Below are positions 53,844-64,000 of a stretch of DNA of 64,000 nucleotides, in pieces. Origin of the DNA: Pinirhizobacter sp036499745 (GTDB lineage: Bacteria; Pseudomonadota; Gammaproteobacteria; Xanthomonadales; Rhodanobacteraceae); contig NZ_DASYDG010000031.1 in NCBI RefSeq assembly GCF_036499745.1, forward strand, positions 62,001 through 126,000, written 5' to 3'. The notes under the pieces are model-generated. The model was not told where the DNA came from, made no database searches, and saw only the letters and a list, made by a program, of their open reading frames with translations. The translations under genes and the position numbers were made by a program. Each line of letters begins with the position of its first letter. The first letter of the stretch is position 1.

Positions 53844-54439
53844 TGCGCATAGTGCGTGCGGCGGCCATGCTTTGCCTGCTGACCGGTTGCGAGCGAGGCA
53901 TGCACCAGATGTACGACCAGCCACGCTATCGGACCCAGCAACCCAGTCCGCTCTTCGCCGATGGCAATAGTGCGCGCGTGGGACCTCACGGCAGCGTGGC
54001 GGTAACCGGCGGTGTGGCCGCTGATACCAGTAGTGGCCGCCGGGGCGTGCTTGCGTCCAGGCCCGCCCCGGAACCCGCGGCGTGGGACCTGGCCACGCTG
54101 CAACGCGGACAGCAGCGCTACGACATCTACTGCGCGCCTTGCCATGGAGCCACCGGAAGCGGTGACGGCATAGTGGTGCAGCGCGGTTTCCCCGCACCGC
54201 CCAGTTACCACACCGATCGCCTGCGACAGGCTCCAGATTCCCACCTGTTCGACGTGATCAGCAACGGCTATGGCGTGATGTACCGCTACGGCGATCGTAT
54301 TTCCACTGGCGACCGCTGGGCCATCGTGGGTTACATACGCGCATTGCAGTTGAGCCAGCATGCCACACGCGACCGCTTGCGTCCGGAAGACATCACCCGG
54401 CTCGAGGCCAGCCAGGTATCGCCCGAGGGACGGCGATGA
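53840..54439 (+). CDS. actE: Alternative complex III, monohaem cytochrome c lipoprotein ActE
   Basis: A 199-residue lipoprotein. The signal peptide ends in the lipobox LLTGC at about residue 17, which would be acylated. The haem motif CAPCHG lies at about residue 97, with the axial methionine probably in YGVMYRYGDRIS. ActE is the mobile-like cytochrome of the complex. The preferred ATG at 53840 overlaps the actD stop as ATGA; a start six codons earlier has no separate support. The stop overlaps actF. Confidence 0.9.
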   Translation: MMRIVRAAAMLCLLTGCERGMHQMYDQPRYRTQQPSPLFADGNSARVGPHGSVAVTGGVAADTSSGRRGVLASRPAPEPAAWDLATLQRGQQRYDIYCAPCHGATGSGDGIVVQRGFPAPPSYHTDRLRQAPDSHLFDVISNGYGVMYRYGDRISTGDRWAIVGYIRALQLSQHATRDRLRPEDITRLEASQVSPEGRR

Positions 54440-55470
54440 AGGCGCGCGTACGCGCCATCGTGGTGGTCGCGGCCGTGGCGGCCTTGCTGGCATGCGCCTG
54501 CCTTGGAGCCGATGCCTGGTCGGCGTGGTTGCCACCGGTACTGTTCGTTTCAGGAGCAGGCATGGGGTTGCTGGCGATGGGTTGGATACATGCACTCACG
54601 GGCGGCGCCTGGGGCGCGCCCCTGCGCCCGCCCGCGCGCGCAGCAAGCATGCTGGTAATCCTGGCCGTGGTTGCGTGGCTACCCGTTGCCTGGCAATCGC
54701 CGGATATTCTTAGCTGGATGCATGGCGACCTGGTACCCGCGCAGCGCTGGTTCCTGTCCCCGGGCTTCTTCTTTATCCGCACTGCCGTTTGCCTGGCGGC
54801 GATGGCGATATTCGGCTGGGCAGGATGGAGACGCCCGGTAACGATGCGGCGCGGTGTGCTGAGCCTGCTGGTGTATGCCGTGGTGGTGTCGATGGTGGCG
54901 GTGGATTGGGTGATGGCGCTGGTACCGGCATGGCATTCGGCGGTGCTGGGCATGACCCTGGCATCCAGCCAGATGGTGTCGGGCGCGGCGTTCGGACTGA
55001 TATGCGTTGCATCCGCTCGCGTGGCGCCGCCGGGCGACGCGCTGCTGCGCGATCTTGCCAACCTGCTCCTGGCGTTGACACTTCTGTGGGGCTACCTCGC
55101 CTTCATGGATTACCTTACCGCCTGGATTGCCGACCAGCCGACGGAAGTCGCCTGGTACCTGCCGCGCGTGGCGACAAGCTGGTGGTGGCTGAGCGTGGTC
55201 ATGGTGCTGCTGGGGTTTGTCATACCACTGGTGAGCCTGCTGTCGCACAAGCTGAAACGCGACCCGCGGGCGCTGCGCTGGGTGGCAGGGGTCGCGCTAT
55301 CGGGCCAGGCGTGCTTCCTGGCGTGGCTAGTGTTGCCCAGCTTGCGGTCGCACGGGATGCATGCGGGTATCGCAGATGTGCTGGCGTGGTCGGGCATGTT
55401 GGTACTGGCGTGGGCCGTGGTCGACGGCGCATGGGCGCGAAGCACCGCATGTTTCGGATCACGCGCATGA
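54436..55470 (+). CDS. actF: Alternative complex III, membrane subunit ActF
   Basis: A 344-residue polytopic protein with about ten transmembrane helices, second NrfD-related subunit of the complex. AIVVVAAVAALLACACLGAD and a series of Trp- and Leu-rich helices follow; LAFMDYLTAWIADQPTEVAW and LPRVATSWWWLSVVMVLLGF are typical of ActF. Its partner ActC supplies the quinol site. Junctions with actE and the next small gene are ATGA overlaps. Confidence 0.9.
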   Translation: MKARVRAIVVVAAVAALLACACLGADAWSAWLPPVLFVSGAGMGLLAMGWIHALTGGAWGAPLRPPARAASMLVILAVVAWLPVAWQSPDILSWMHGDLVPAQRWFLSPGFFFIRTAVCLAAMAIFGWAGWRRPVTMRRGVLSLLVYAVVVSMVAVDWVMALVPAWHSAVLGMTLASSQMVSGAAFGLICVASARVAPPGDALLRDLANLLLALTLLWGYLAFMDYLTAWIADQPTEVAWYLPRVATSWWWLSVVMVLLGFVIPLVSLLSHKLKRDPRALRWVAGVALSGQACFLAWLVLPSLRSHGMHAGIADVLAWSGMLVLAWAVVDGAWARSTACFGSRA

Positions 55471-55802
55471 GCCAGCGCGACGCCCACGAGAACTACGCCG
55501 TTGCGGCACGTAGCCTGCACTGGATTGCCCTCGTGCTCGTGGTGGTGCTGGCGGGCACAGTGGTCGGCATGTACCTGCTGTGGCAGTCGTGGACGCCCCG
55601 TGTCCCGCCGATGCCTGCCTCCTCGCTAGCTCCGGCACCGCGTCTGCAGGTGCACGCGCCGGCCGATCTGGCCGCGGCTCGTCGACACGATGTGCAACGA
55701 CTTGGGCAGTACGCCTGGGTTGACCGCGGTGCCGGCGTGGCGCGCATACCCGTTGCGCGTGCAATGGTGCTGCTGGCCAAACCCAGGGAGGCGGGAAAAT
55801 GA
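55467..55802 (+). CDS. Small single-span protein of the act-cox operon
   Basis: A 111-residue protein: one transmembrane helix (WIALVLVVVLAGTVVGMYLL) with a periplasmic tail carrying LAAARRHDVQRLGQYAWVDR, then GVARIPVARAMVLLAKP. The tail resembles a short conserved motif (Tyr-x-Trp-Val-Asp-Arg, later Ile-Pro-x-x-x-Ala-Met) that I have seen in proteins beside SCO genes in act operons; this is recollection. It starts at an ATGA overlap with actF and is followed by the SCO gene with another. Function unknown; a role in oxidase assembly or anchoring is plausible. Confidence 0.78.
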   Translation: MSQRDAHENYAVAARSLHWIALVLVVVLAGTVVGMYLLWQSWTPRVPPMPASSLAPAPRLQVHAPADLAAARRHDVQRLGQYAWVDRGAGVARIPVARAMVLLAKPREAGK

Positions 55803-56590
55803 CCCGGGCGATGACGCGGGTGAGGGGCATGGTGATGTTCGCGGCGACGCTGCTGGTTTTGCTGGCCGGTACCGCCCTGGCCGGCGTTGCACCTCCGTCC
55901 GACCTGCAACAGCGTGCCGGCTTCGACCAGCACGTGGGCCAGCGTTTACCGATGGACCTGGACCTCCGCGGCAACACGCTGGCCGGGATAGGCCACGATC
56001 GCCCGCTCCTTCTGGCCTTCGGTTACTACCACTGCCCGAACCTTTGTGACCTGGTCCTGCAGGGTATGGCGCGCGCCATCTCGGTGATGAAACTGCAACC
56101 GGGCCGCGACATCGAGGTGGTGTTCGTCAGTATCGATCCACGCGAGACATCCGGCGATGCCGCCGATGCCGCCGCCATGCTCCATGGCATGTTCCCCCGT
56201 GCCGGACTGGAACACTGGCATTTGCTGACGGCAGACGCACCGGCCATTTCAGCCCTTACCCACGCCGCGGGTTTCCGTTATTTCTTCGACGCGAGAATCA
56301 ATCAGTTCGCCCACCCGGCCGGATGGGTCGTGGCCACCGGTCAAGGCGTGGTCGCGCAGTATTTCCCCGGTGTCACCTATGAGCCGCAGGCACTGCGCCT
56401 GGCCTTGGTTGACGGCTCGCGCGGGAAGCTTGGGACCGTTGTCGATCGCTTCGTGCTGCTGTGCTGTGGCTACGATCCAGCTACGGGACGTTATAGCCTG
56501 CTGATCGGCAGGATCTCTGCCGTGCTCGGCTCGGCCTTCGTGCTGGTGATGCTGATCGCGTGGTGGCGCCTGGCCCGGAGGCGGCCATGA
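55799..56590 (+). CDS. SCO1/SenC-family copper chaperone
   Basis: A 263-residue periplasmic protein. A signal region (GMVMFAATLLVLLAGTALAG) precedes a thioredoxin-like fold with FGYYHCPNLCDLVLQG, the CxxxC copper site. The expected distal histidine is in NQFAHPAGWVVATG. A C-terminal transmembrane segment, SAVLGSAFVLVMLIAWWRLA, is unusual for classical SCO1, which anchors at the N-terminus. It should insert copper into the CuA site of CoxB. Overlaps both neighbours by ATGA. Confidence 0.9.
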   Translation: MTRAMTRVRGMVMFAATLLVLLAGTALAGVAPPSDLQQRAGFDQHVGQRLPMDLDLRGNTLAGIGHDRPLLLAFGYYHCPNLCDLVLQGMARAISVMKLQPGRDIEVVFVSIDPRETSGDAADAAAMLHGMFPRAGLEHWHLLTADAPAISALTHAAGFRYFFDARINQFAHPAGWVVATGQGVVAQYFPGVTYEPQALRLALVDGSRGKLGTVVDRFVLLCCGYDPATGRYSLLIGRISAVLGSAFVLVMLIAWWRLARRRP

Positions 56591-57511
56591 GCACCCTGCC
56601 CCAGGCCTCCACCTTCGCCGGCCGGGTCGACGGCATGTTCTACGCCTTGCTGGCACTGTCGGGCGTCGTGGTGCTTGGCGTATTCGTGGCCATGATCTGG
56701 TTCGCGGTGAAGTACCGCCACGGCACGGCAGCCAACCGCAAGGGCAATTCACATCGCGACATGGGCCTGGAGCTTGCCTGGACGTTGATCCCGCTATTGA
56801 TGTTCGTCGGCATCTTCGCCTGGAGCGTAAAGTTATGGATTGAACTGCGCACGCCGCCGGCCGACGCTTCCACGGTGTACGTGGTGGCCAGGCAATGGAT
56901 GTGGAAGGTGCAGCATCCTGACGGCCGCCGGGAAATCAACACCCTGCACGTTCCCGTGGGCCAGCCCATACGGCTGGTGATGATCTCCGAGGACGTCATC
57001 CACAGCTTCTACGTGCCTGCCTTCCGTATCAAGCAGGACGTACTGCCCGGGCGCTATACCGACCAATGGTTTACCGCTACCCAACCGGGCACCTACGACC
57101 TTTTCTGCGCGGAGTTCTGCGGCACCGACCATTCGCGCATGGGTGGTTCGGTGGTGGTGATGAACATGGCCGACTACCAGCGATGGCTGCGTGGCGAATC
57201 CCACGATGGACTGGCGGCCCAGGGCGCGGCGCTGTTCCGCCGGTTCGGATGCAGCGGATGCCACGACCCTGCCGCAGGCGTGCACGCACCCGACCTGGAT
57301 GGCCTGTATGGCAGCACGGTACCGCTGGCCGACGGTACGCAGGTACGCGCTGACGATCGCTACATCCACGATTCCATCGTGCTCCCATTGAGCCAGGTGG
57401 CGGCCGGGTACCCGCCGGTCATGCCCAGCTACCAGGGTCGCATCGGCGAAGACGACATCCTCGCCCTTACCGCCTACATCAAGTCGCGTGGCGCCACCCA
57501 GGAGACACCCC

Positions 57512-57525
<14 letters not shown>
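56587..57525 (+). CDS. coxB: caa3 oxidase subunit II with fused cytochrome c
   Basis: A 312-residue protein: two N-terminal helices, a cupredoxin domain with the CuA ligands His139, Cys174, Cys178, His182 and Met185 (motif CAEFCGTDHSRM), then a C-terminal cytochrome c domain with CSGCH at about residue 222 and a likely axial methionine in VMPSYQG. CuA takes electrons from the fused haem and passes them to CoxA. ATG at 56587 overlaps the SCO gene; its end overlaps coxA by 14 bases. Confidence 0.95.
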
Positions 57526-59103
<1,578 letters not shown>

Positions 59104-59107
<4 letters not shown>

Positions 59108-59748
59108 GCTACCGGGCGGCCAGCGTGCAAGAGCAGTTCGACGATGCTTCCCAGCAACGGGAAGCATCCATGCTCGGCATGTGGGCGTTCCTGGCCACCG
59201 AAGTGCTGTTCTTCGGCGTGTTGATTGCGGCATACACACTATGCCGCGTGCGTTTTCCCGAGGCATTTGCCGCCGGCAGCCGGCGCACGGATGTCGTGCT
59301 TGGCACGCTCGAGACAGCCGTACTGCTGGCCAGTAGCTGCACCGTTGCGCTTGCCGTGCGTGACCTGCAGCTTGGCGGGCGTCGCGCTGCGATGTGGCTG
59401 CTGGTGGCTACGGCCGCCCTGGGTGCGACCTTCCTGTGTATTCACGGCTTCGAATACGTCACCGAATACCGCGAGGGGCTGATTCCCATCCTGCACTACG
59501 CGCAGGATGGTCCCGAAGCGATACCCATGCAGCTGTTTTTCTTTCTGTACTACGTGACGACTCTGTTCCATGGCCTGCATGTAACGATCGGCGTGGTGCT
59601 GCTGCTGGTGATGGCCTGGCGCACCCGTCGCGGGGATTTCCGTCCCAGGTATCACACGCCGGTGGAGCTCTCCGCGCTGTACTGGCACCTTGTCGATATC
59701 GTATGGATCTTCGTCTTCCCCTTGATGTACCTGGTAGGCCGCGCATGA
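59104..59748 (+). CDS. coxC: Cytochrome c oxidase subunit III
   Basis: A 214-residue membrane protein of five helices rather than the seven of mitochondrial COX3. Motifs are LGMWAFLATEVLFFGVLIAA, LGATFLCIHGFEYVTEYREG and TLFHGLHVTIGVVLLLVMAW, ending ALYWHLVDIVWIFVFPLMYL. It stabilises subunit I and its oxygen and proton paths. The ATG overlaps the coxA stop; its stop overlaps coxD. Confidence 0.93.
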
Positions 59749-60062
59749 AGAACTCCCACACACCCGCGTCCGGACCGCGCCCGCCATCGTTGTCGAGTCA
59801 TCTGAAGGTGTTCATTGCCCTGCTCGTCCTGCTGTTGGCAAGCGTGGGAACCGCTTATATTCCCATGGGGCCGTTCAACCTGGCTTCCAATATCGGCATC
59901 GCGGTGGCGAAGGCATTACTGGTGCTGGTGTTCTTCATGCGACTGAAGACGGACAGCCCGCTCCTGCGCATCGTGGCATCGATCGGCTTTGCCTGGGTGC
60001 TGGTATTGATCGGGCTTTCGCTCACGGACATCCTCACGCGGGGCATCGGGCCGGTCAGCTAG
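59745..60062 (+). CDS. coxD: Cytochrome c oxidase subunit IV
   Basis: A 105-residue protein with three hydrophobic segments (VFIALLVLLLASVGTAYIPM, LASNIGIAVAKALLVLVFFM, IVASIGFAWVLVLIGLSLTD), matching the prokaryotic COX4 family. The ATG overlaps the coxC stop. It ends the oxidase subunits of the operon; the YdeP-like gene begins 14 bases later. Confidence 0.88.
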   Translation: MKNSHTPASGPRPPSLSSHLKVFIALLVLLLASVGTAYIPMGPFNLASNIGIAVAKALLVLVFFMRLKTDSPLLRIVASIGFAWVLVLIGLSLTDILTRGIGPVS

Positions 60063-60076
60063 GCCGGAGCGATCGT

Positions 60077-62467
60077 GTGAACGCCGCGTCGATGGCGGCC
60101 GCCCAGGCCATGACAGACATCCAACGGGGATCGCCACATCATGGCGCGTGGCCGCAGCCAGCGGCGCCTTATACAGGCAGGTCGACCGTGGACGATGAAA
60201 CAGGCAAGCCCCGCGAATACGACGGCGCGGCAGGCGGCTGGGGCTCTTTGAGCGGCTTGGCCAAGGTATATCGGCGGGAACATCCCGATGGCGCGCTTGC
60301 CACCCTGCTGCGGCAGAACAAGGCGCGTGGATTCATGTGCACCTCGTGTGCATGGGGTAAACCCGCCCATACACACGCCTTCGAGTTCTGCGAGAACGGT
60401 GCAAAATCCACCATCTGGGAATTGACCCGCGATCGTTGTACGCCGGACTTCTTCCAGGCGCACACCGTGGCGGAATTGCGCCAGTGGCAGGACTACGATC
60501 TCGAGATGGCCGGCCGGCTTACCGAGCCGCTGCGATATGACGCGGCAACCGACCGCTACGTTGCCTGCAGCTGGGCAGACGCCTTCCAGGGAATCGGCCG
60601 CGAACTGAAGGCGCTGGAACCGCCTTCGGTGGTGTTCTATGCCTCGGGCAAGGCCTCGCTTGAGGCATCCTACCTGTATGCATTGATGGCGCGGGTATAC
60701 GGCAACAACAACTTGCCGGACAGTTCCAACATGTGCCACGAGACCACGTCGGTAGGTCTCAAGAAAGTCATCGGATCACCGGTCGGCACGTGCGTCCTGG
60801 AAGATTTCGAGTACTGCGATGCCATTTTCTACTTTGGACAGAATCCGGGCACCAATAGCCCACGCTTCCTGCATCCACTGCAAGATGCCGTCAAACGCGG
60901 ATGCAAGATCATCACCTTCAACCCCGTGCGCGAAGTGGGACTGTTGCGCTTCGTCAATCCGCAAAATCCCCTGCAGATGCTCACCGGGCATCCCACGGAC
61001 CTGTCGCACATGTACTTGCAGGTTCGCCCCGGCGGCGATATCGCGGCCATCATGGGGTTGTGCAAACACGTGCTGGCGGTGGATGCGTCCCGGCGCAGCC
61101 ATGGCGATGAGGGCGTGCTCGACCGGGCCTTCATCGCCGAACACACGTCAGGTTTCGAAACATTCGCCGCCGCCGCCGGACAGGCCTCGTGGGAAGATAT
61201 CCAATACCACTCGGGGTTGCGCCGCGCCGACCTTGAAGCGGCGGCCGAGGTATATCTCGCGGCCCAACGTGTCATCGGCGTCTATGGCATGGGACTGACC
61301 CAGCACGTGCACGGTTCGCAGAGTATCGGCATGCTGGTCAACCTGCTTCTTCTTCGTGGGAATATCGGCCGCCAGGGTGCCGGCATCTCGCCGGTACGCG
61401 GCCATTCCAACGTGCAAGGACAGCGCACCGTCGGTATTTCGGAGAAGCCGGAACTGGTGCCGCTGGACAAGCTGGCCGAGCTTTTCGACTTCCAGCCACC
61501 GCGTGAGAAGGGCCTTACCACGGTGGAGGTTTGCGAGGGGGTACGCAGCGGCTCGGTCCGCGCCTTTGTCAGCCTTGGCGGGAATTTCGTCCGCGCCATT
61601 CCCGAACGAGAGGCGATGGAAGCGGCCTGGCAGGATCAGGCGCTGACCGTCTACATCGCCACCAAACTAAACCGCAGCCACCTGGTGCATGGCCGGGCCT
61701 CATGGCTGCTGCCATGCCTGGCCCGGTCCGAGGAGGACATCCAGGCCAGCGGACCGCAGGCGGTGTCGATCGAGGACAGCTTCAGCCATATACATGGTTC
61801 AGTCGGCCATGCCGAGCCCGCCGGCCCGTACCTGAAGTCAGAACCAGCGATCATCGCCGGCATCGCGCGGGCAACGCTTGCCGTCAATCCCAGGCAGCCA
61901 TGGGAAACATGGATAGACGACTACGGCCGCGTGCGCGAGCTGATCGAGAAGACCTACCCCGACCAGTTCCACGATTATTCCGCGCGGATGTTCAACAAGG
62001 GTGGCTTCTACCGTGGCAATGCCGCCCACGAACGGAAGTGGAAGACCAAAAGCGGAAAGGCGGACTTCACCGCCCCCACCGTGATGTCGGCACTGGGCGT
62101 GGGTGATGCACCGGGCCGTTTCCATTTGATCACCATGCGCTCGAACGACCAGTTCAACACCACCATCTACGGGTTCAGTGATCGCCTTCGCGGCCTGGAA
62201 GGATCGCGGATGATCCTGCTGGTAAATCCCGCTGACATGGCGCGGGAAAACCTTCGCGAGGGCGACCGTGTATCCCTGGTGACCGACGCCGGGGACGGCG
62301 TTTCCCGCGAAGTGACGGGCCTCACCGTGACAGCATTTGATCTTCCCGACGGGTGTGTCGGTGGCTACTACCCGGAGATGAATCCCCTGATTCCTTTGTG
62401 GTATCACGACGAGGCGTCGAAGACGCCAGCGGCGAAGGGTGTTCCGGTACGCATACGACCAGCCTAG
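60077..62467 (+). CDS. YdeP/FdhF-like molybdopterin oxidoreductase
   Basis: A 796-residue soluble enzyme of the formate dehydrogenase-like molybdopterin family, YdeP group. CTSCAWGKPA gives a two-cysteine motif in place of a full iron-sulfur ligand set. SNMCHETTSVGLKKVIGSP holds a cysteine at the Mo-ligand region, and NPRQPWETWIDDYG, RGNIGRQGAGISPVRGHSNV and the C-terminal cofactor domain follow. E. coli YdeP is linked to acid resistance, but its reaction is unknown. The GTG at 60077 is the first start; ATGs at 60092 and 60110 are alternatives. It follows coxD by 14 bases and converges on the flavin reductase-like gene with a four-base overlap. Confidence 0.88.
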   Translation: MNAASMAAAQAMTDIQRGSPHHGAWPQPAAPYTGRSTVDDETGKPREYDGAAGGWGSLSGLAKVYRREHPDGALATLLRQNKARGFMCTSCAWGKPAHTHAFEFCENGAKSTIWELTRDRCTPDFFQAHTVAELRQWQDYDLEMAGRLTEPLRYDAATDRYVACSWADAFQGIGRELKALEPPSVVFYASGKASLEASYLYALMARVYGNNNLPDSSNMCHETTSVGLKKVIGSPVGTCVLEDFEYCDAIFYFGQNPGTNSPRFLHPLQDAVKRGCKIITFNPVREVGLLRFVNPQNPLQMLTGHPTDLSHMYLQVRPGGDIAAIMGLCKHVLAVDASRRSHGDEGVLDRAFIAEHTSGFETFAAAAGQASWEDIQYHSGLRRADLEAAAEVYLAAQRVIGVYGMGLTQHVHGSQSIGMLVNLLLLRGNIGRQGAGISPVRGHSNVQGQRTVGISEKPELVPLDKLAELFDFQPPREKGLTTVEVCEGVRSGSVRAFVSLGGNFVRAIPEREAMEAAWQDQALTVYIATKLNRSHLVHGRASWLLPCLARSEEDIQASGPQAVSIEDSFSHIHGSVGHAEPAGPYLKSEPAIIAGIARATLAVNPRQPWETWIDDYGRVRELIEKTYPDQFHDYSARMFNKGGFYRGNAAHERKWKTKSGKADFTAPTVMSALGVGDAPGRFHLITMRSNDQFNTTIYGFSDRLRGLEGSRMILLVNPADMARENLREGDRVSLVTDAGDGVSREVTGLTVTAFDLPDGCVGGYYPEMNPLIPLWYHDEASKTPAAKGVPVRIRPA

Positions 62468-63387
62468 ATTTCCGTGAACGGCGTTCCTGACCGGCGGCGG
62501 TAGGCTTGGTGAAAGCCCGCTGTGTGATGCAGCTGGTCGCCAGCGGAATACCCTTCATCCGCGATAACCCGACAAAGGAAAAAAGTGTGCAGGCCGATCT
62601 CCTGACTGTGCACGATGGCCAGTTCCTGGACGCGCAGTGCCGAGGCAACTACGGGGATGCCAGACTCCTTCGACGGCTGGACCGGAAACTGCAACGCATC
62701 CCAATCGTGAAGCGGGCTTTTGTGATGCTCGGCGGCCTTGTAGACCGCAGCTTTCATCGTCGCGGGAATATGCGACAGCGCCACCCGGCGCGTTTCCCGT
62801 ATGGTTTGCACCGAAACATTGGTGCTGCGAAGTGCCAGGGAGAAAATGCCGCTCCGTTCCAACGGGCCTATCAGGTCCATCGGGAAGATATTCCGGTGGT
62901 CTGGGGTATTGACCGAGACAAGCACCACCGGCCGCGGAATCAGGTAAGCGATCATCAGCTGTTGTACTGCGGCAGGCTCGGTATTCAAGTGGTTCGTCAG
63001 GCGATTCTTCGTCATCTGGCGGTTTTGCAACCACGCGTTCCATGCTCCCCGTGGCCAGCCGAGGCATCGGTGGCTTCCCGCTGAAACATGGTAGAGGGTG
63101 AGCGTGGTGTTTTCTGCGGACAGGGCTGCCATCCGAACCAGGCGCAACGTCCCCAGCAACTTTCCCGTGGCGCGATCGCGGTACTGAAGCACGGGATGTT
63201 CACCGGCATCGACGCTGGTGGCGATGACCAGTGGCTTTAGCGAGGCCACGGTGTGGTCCGTGGTGACGTCGACGCAGTTGCCCTTCCAGGACACGGCCGC
63301 GGTAACCACCTGCTGCGGGGGAGCAACACCTACCGTGGCCCATTGAGGCAGGGGACGCACGAATGGCCTGATCCAGTCCTTCCACAT
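62464..63387 (-). CDS. Flavin reductase-like FMN-binding protein
   Basis: A 307-residue protein. The C-terminal half resembles the flavin reductase-like (FMN-binding split barrel) domain: IAYLIPRPVVLVSVNTPDHR, NIFPMDLIGPLERSGIFSLA, SVQTIRETRRVALSHIPATM and ELAIVHSQEIGLHTFFLCRV. The first 130 residues are an extra N-terminal region without recognised motifs. The ATG at 63387 was used; a GTG at 63396 inside the methyltransferase end is possible. It may provide reduced flavin or act on a substrate. It lies directly downstream of the methyltransferase gene. Confidence 0.78.
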   Translation of the reverse strand: MWKDWIRPFVRPLPQWATVGVAPPQQVVTAAVSWKGNCVDVTTDHTVASLKPLVIATSVDAGEHPVLQYRDRATGKLLGTLRLVRMAALSAENTTLTLYHVSAGSHRCLGWPRGAWNAWLQNRQMTKNRLTNHLNTEPAAVQQLMIAYLIPRPVVLVSVNTPDHRNIFPMDLIGPLERSGIFSLALRSTNVSVQTIRETRRVALSHIPATMKAAVYKAAEHHKSPLHDWDALQFPVQPSKESGIPVVASALRVQELAIVHSQEIGLHTFFLCRVIADEGYSAGDQLHHTAGFHQAYRRRSGTPFTEI

Positions 63388-63388
63388 A

Positions 63389-64000
63389 TCAGACACGCCG
63401 GAACATCAGGAACATGAATGGTTGGATGGCCAGTCCAGGCCCGCGGGGAATAAGTCTTTCCATTCGGAAATGCGGCGCCGCTGCGCGCGCCACGACACGC
63501 GGGGCAAATCGATGAACACCGCTTTCGCTGGGAACGGCGTACTTGCCACGTCGCACAAGATTCATGAGATTCGCCCGCCACCAGGCATAACGAGCGTCGA
63601 CGAGACAATAAGGGTTGACCATATTGGCCAGGACAAAGCCACCCGGGTCGACAACACGGGACAGCTCTTCAAACAGAGCCGTGTGATCGGAAAAATGATC
63701 CAGTACGGCGAAGTTCGCCGTCACTGCGTATACCTTGCAGGTGAGCGGCAAAGCGACCCGGATAATGGATTCGCGGGCAATCTCCTCGCCACAATGCACT
63801 GCCAGGTGACCGAGCATCGCATCGGACGGTTCGTAGACGAAAGCCCGGTGTCCATGGCCGGCATAAACCTTAGCGTCGATACCCGTGCCGGCGCCAAAAT
63901 CGAGCACATCGGCTCCCTTGGGCAGCAAGGTCAACACCAGCTTCTGAAACCTTTCGCGCACCGGCTGATCCCGCTTCGAGGCCAGCATGAAGTTGTGATA
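63389..64000 (-). CDS. Class I SAM methyltransferase, N-terminus cut by window edge
   Basis: About 203 residues are visible, continuing past the right edge, since the frame stays open to base 64000 (YHNFMLASKRDQPVRERFQK). The SAM motif is DVLDFGAGTGIDAKVYAGHG, followed by VYEPSDAML and ANFAVLDHFSDHTALFEEL; the C-terminal part ends QPFMFLMFRRV. It methylates an unknown small molecule. Its stop lies beside the flavin reductase start, so the two genes are co-transcribed. Confidence 0.82.
   Translation of the reverse strand, partial: YHNFMLASKRDQPVRERFQKLVLTLLPKGADVLDFGAGTGIDAKVYAGHGHRAFVYEPSDAMLGHLAVHCGEEIARESIIRVALPLTCKVYAVTANFAVLDHFSDHTALFEELSRVVDPGGFVLANMVNPYCLVDARYAWWRANLMNLVRRGKYAVPSESGVHRFAPRVVARAAAPHFRMERLIPRGPGLAIQPFMFLMFRRV

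Overview
The window is a contiguous, GC-rich, gene-dense proteobacterial chromosome segment. The housekeeping order (purD, tsaC, topA, dprA, a LysM gene, def, fmt, rsmB), an RpoD with a region-1.1 start typical of gammaproteobacteria, and the envelope glycosyltransferase genes suggest the Xanthomonadales, most likely Rhodanobacteraceae (Dyella, Luteibacter or Rhodanobacter relatives). The genus is inferred from protein character and synteny; no search was run.

Layout. (1) 1-11.7 kb, housekeeping. A leftward run dprA-topA-tsaC-aryl/acyl ligase-purD-MFS carrier, a LysM gene with a clear terminator, then def-fmt-rsmB reading right. (2) 11.7-20.5 kb, envelope glycosylation. Three overlapping, mutually homologous GT-B glycosyltransferases, a GT2 enzyme, a WaaE-like GT2 enzyme, a CDP-glycerol transferase-like protein, an ArnT-like membrane glycosyltransferase, a TPR protein and an LpxL/HtrB-like acyltransferase. 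(3) 20.5-23.1 kb: dtd and rpoD, with a consensus -10 directly before rpoD and a terminator after it. (4) 23.2-34.9 kb, accessory. A DXD sugar transferase, an arginase-family protein with an altered metal motif, a SnoaL-like protein, a tRNA with CAT anticodon (probably tRNA-Ile2), a Tat-exported Gfo/Idh/MocA protein, an MDR oxidoreductase, an SDR with divergent AraC regulator, a Rieske oxygenase-amino acid permease pair, and a crotonase-type III polyketide synthase pair resembling DpgB-DpgA. (5) 35.3-48.3 kb, accessory. A giant Ig-repeat autotransporter, three tandem phage-tail-collar genes with a GNAT acetyltransferase and a facing DUF6916-like gene, XRE and AraC regulators flanking a gene remnant, a secreted orphan protein, an MBL-fold hydrolase and a glycine-rich membrane protein. 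(6) 48.4-62.5 kb, one long respiratory operon: alternative complex III (actABCDEF), a small anchored protein, a SCO protein, caa3 oxidase subunits II, I, III and IV, and a YdeP-like molybdopterin oxidoreductase. (7) 62.5-64 kb: a flavin-reductase-like protein and a methyltransferase cut by the window edge.

How the genes work together. The act-cox operon encodes a complete quinol-to-oxygen branch: ActA-F oxidises quinol, ActE and the cytochrome c domain fused to CoxB pass electrons on, and CoxA, with a YSHPAVY motif of A2-type oxidases, reduces oxygen; SCO would load CuA. The 11.7-20.5 kb block looks like surface glycan and lipid A decoration. The least explained modules are the tail-collar triad with GNAT and DUF6916, with no other phage genes; the DpgA/DpgB-like pair without DpgC or DpgD; and the triplicated glycosyltransferases. 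No CRISPR array, insertion sequence, integrase or rRNA was seen.
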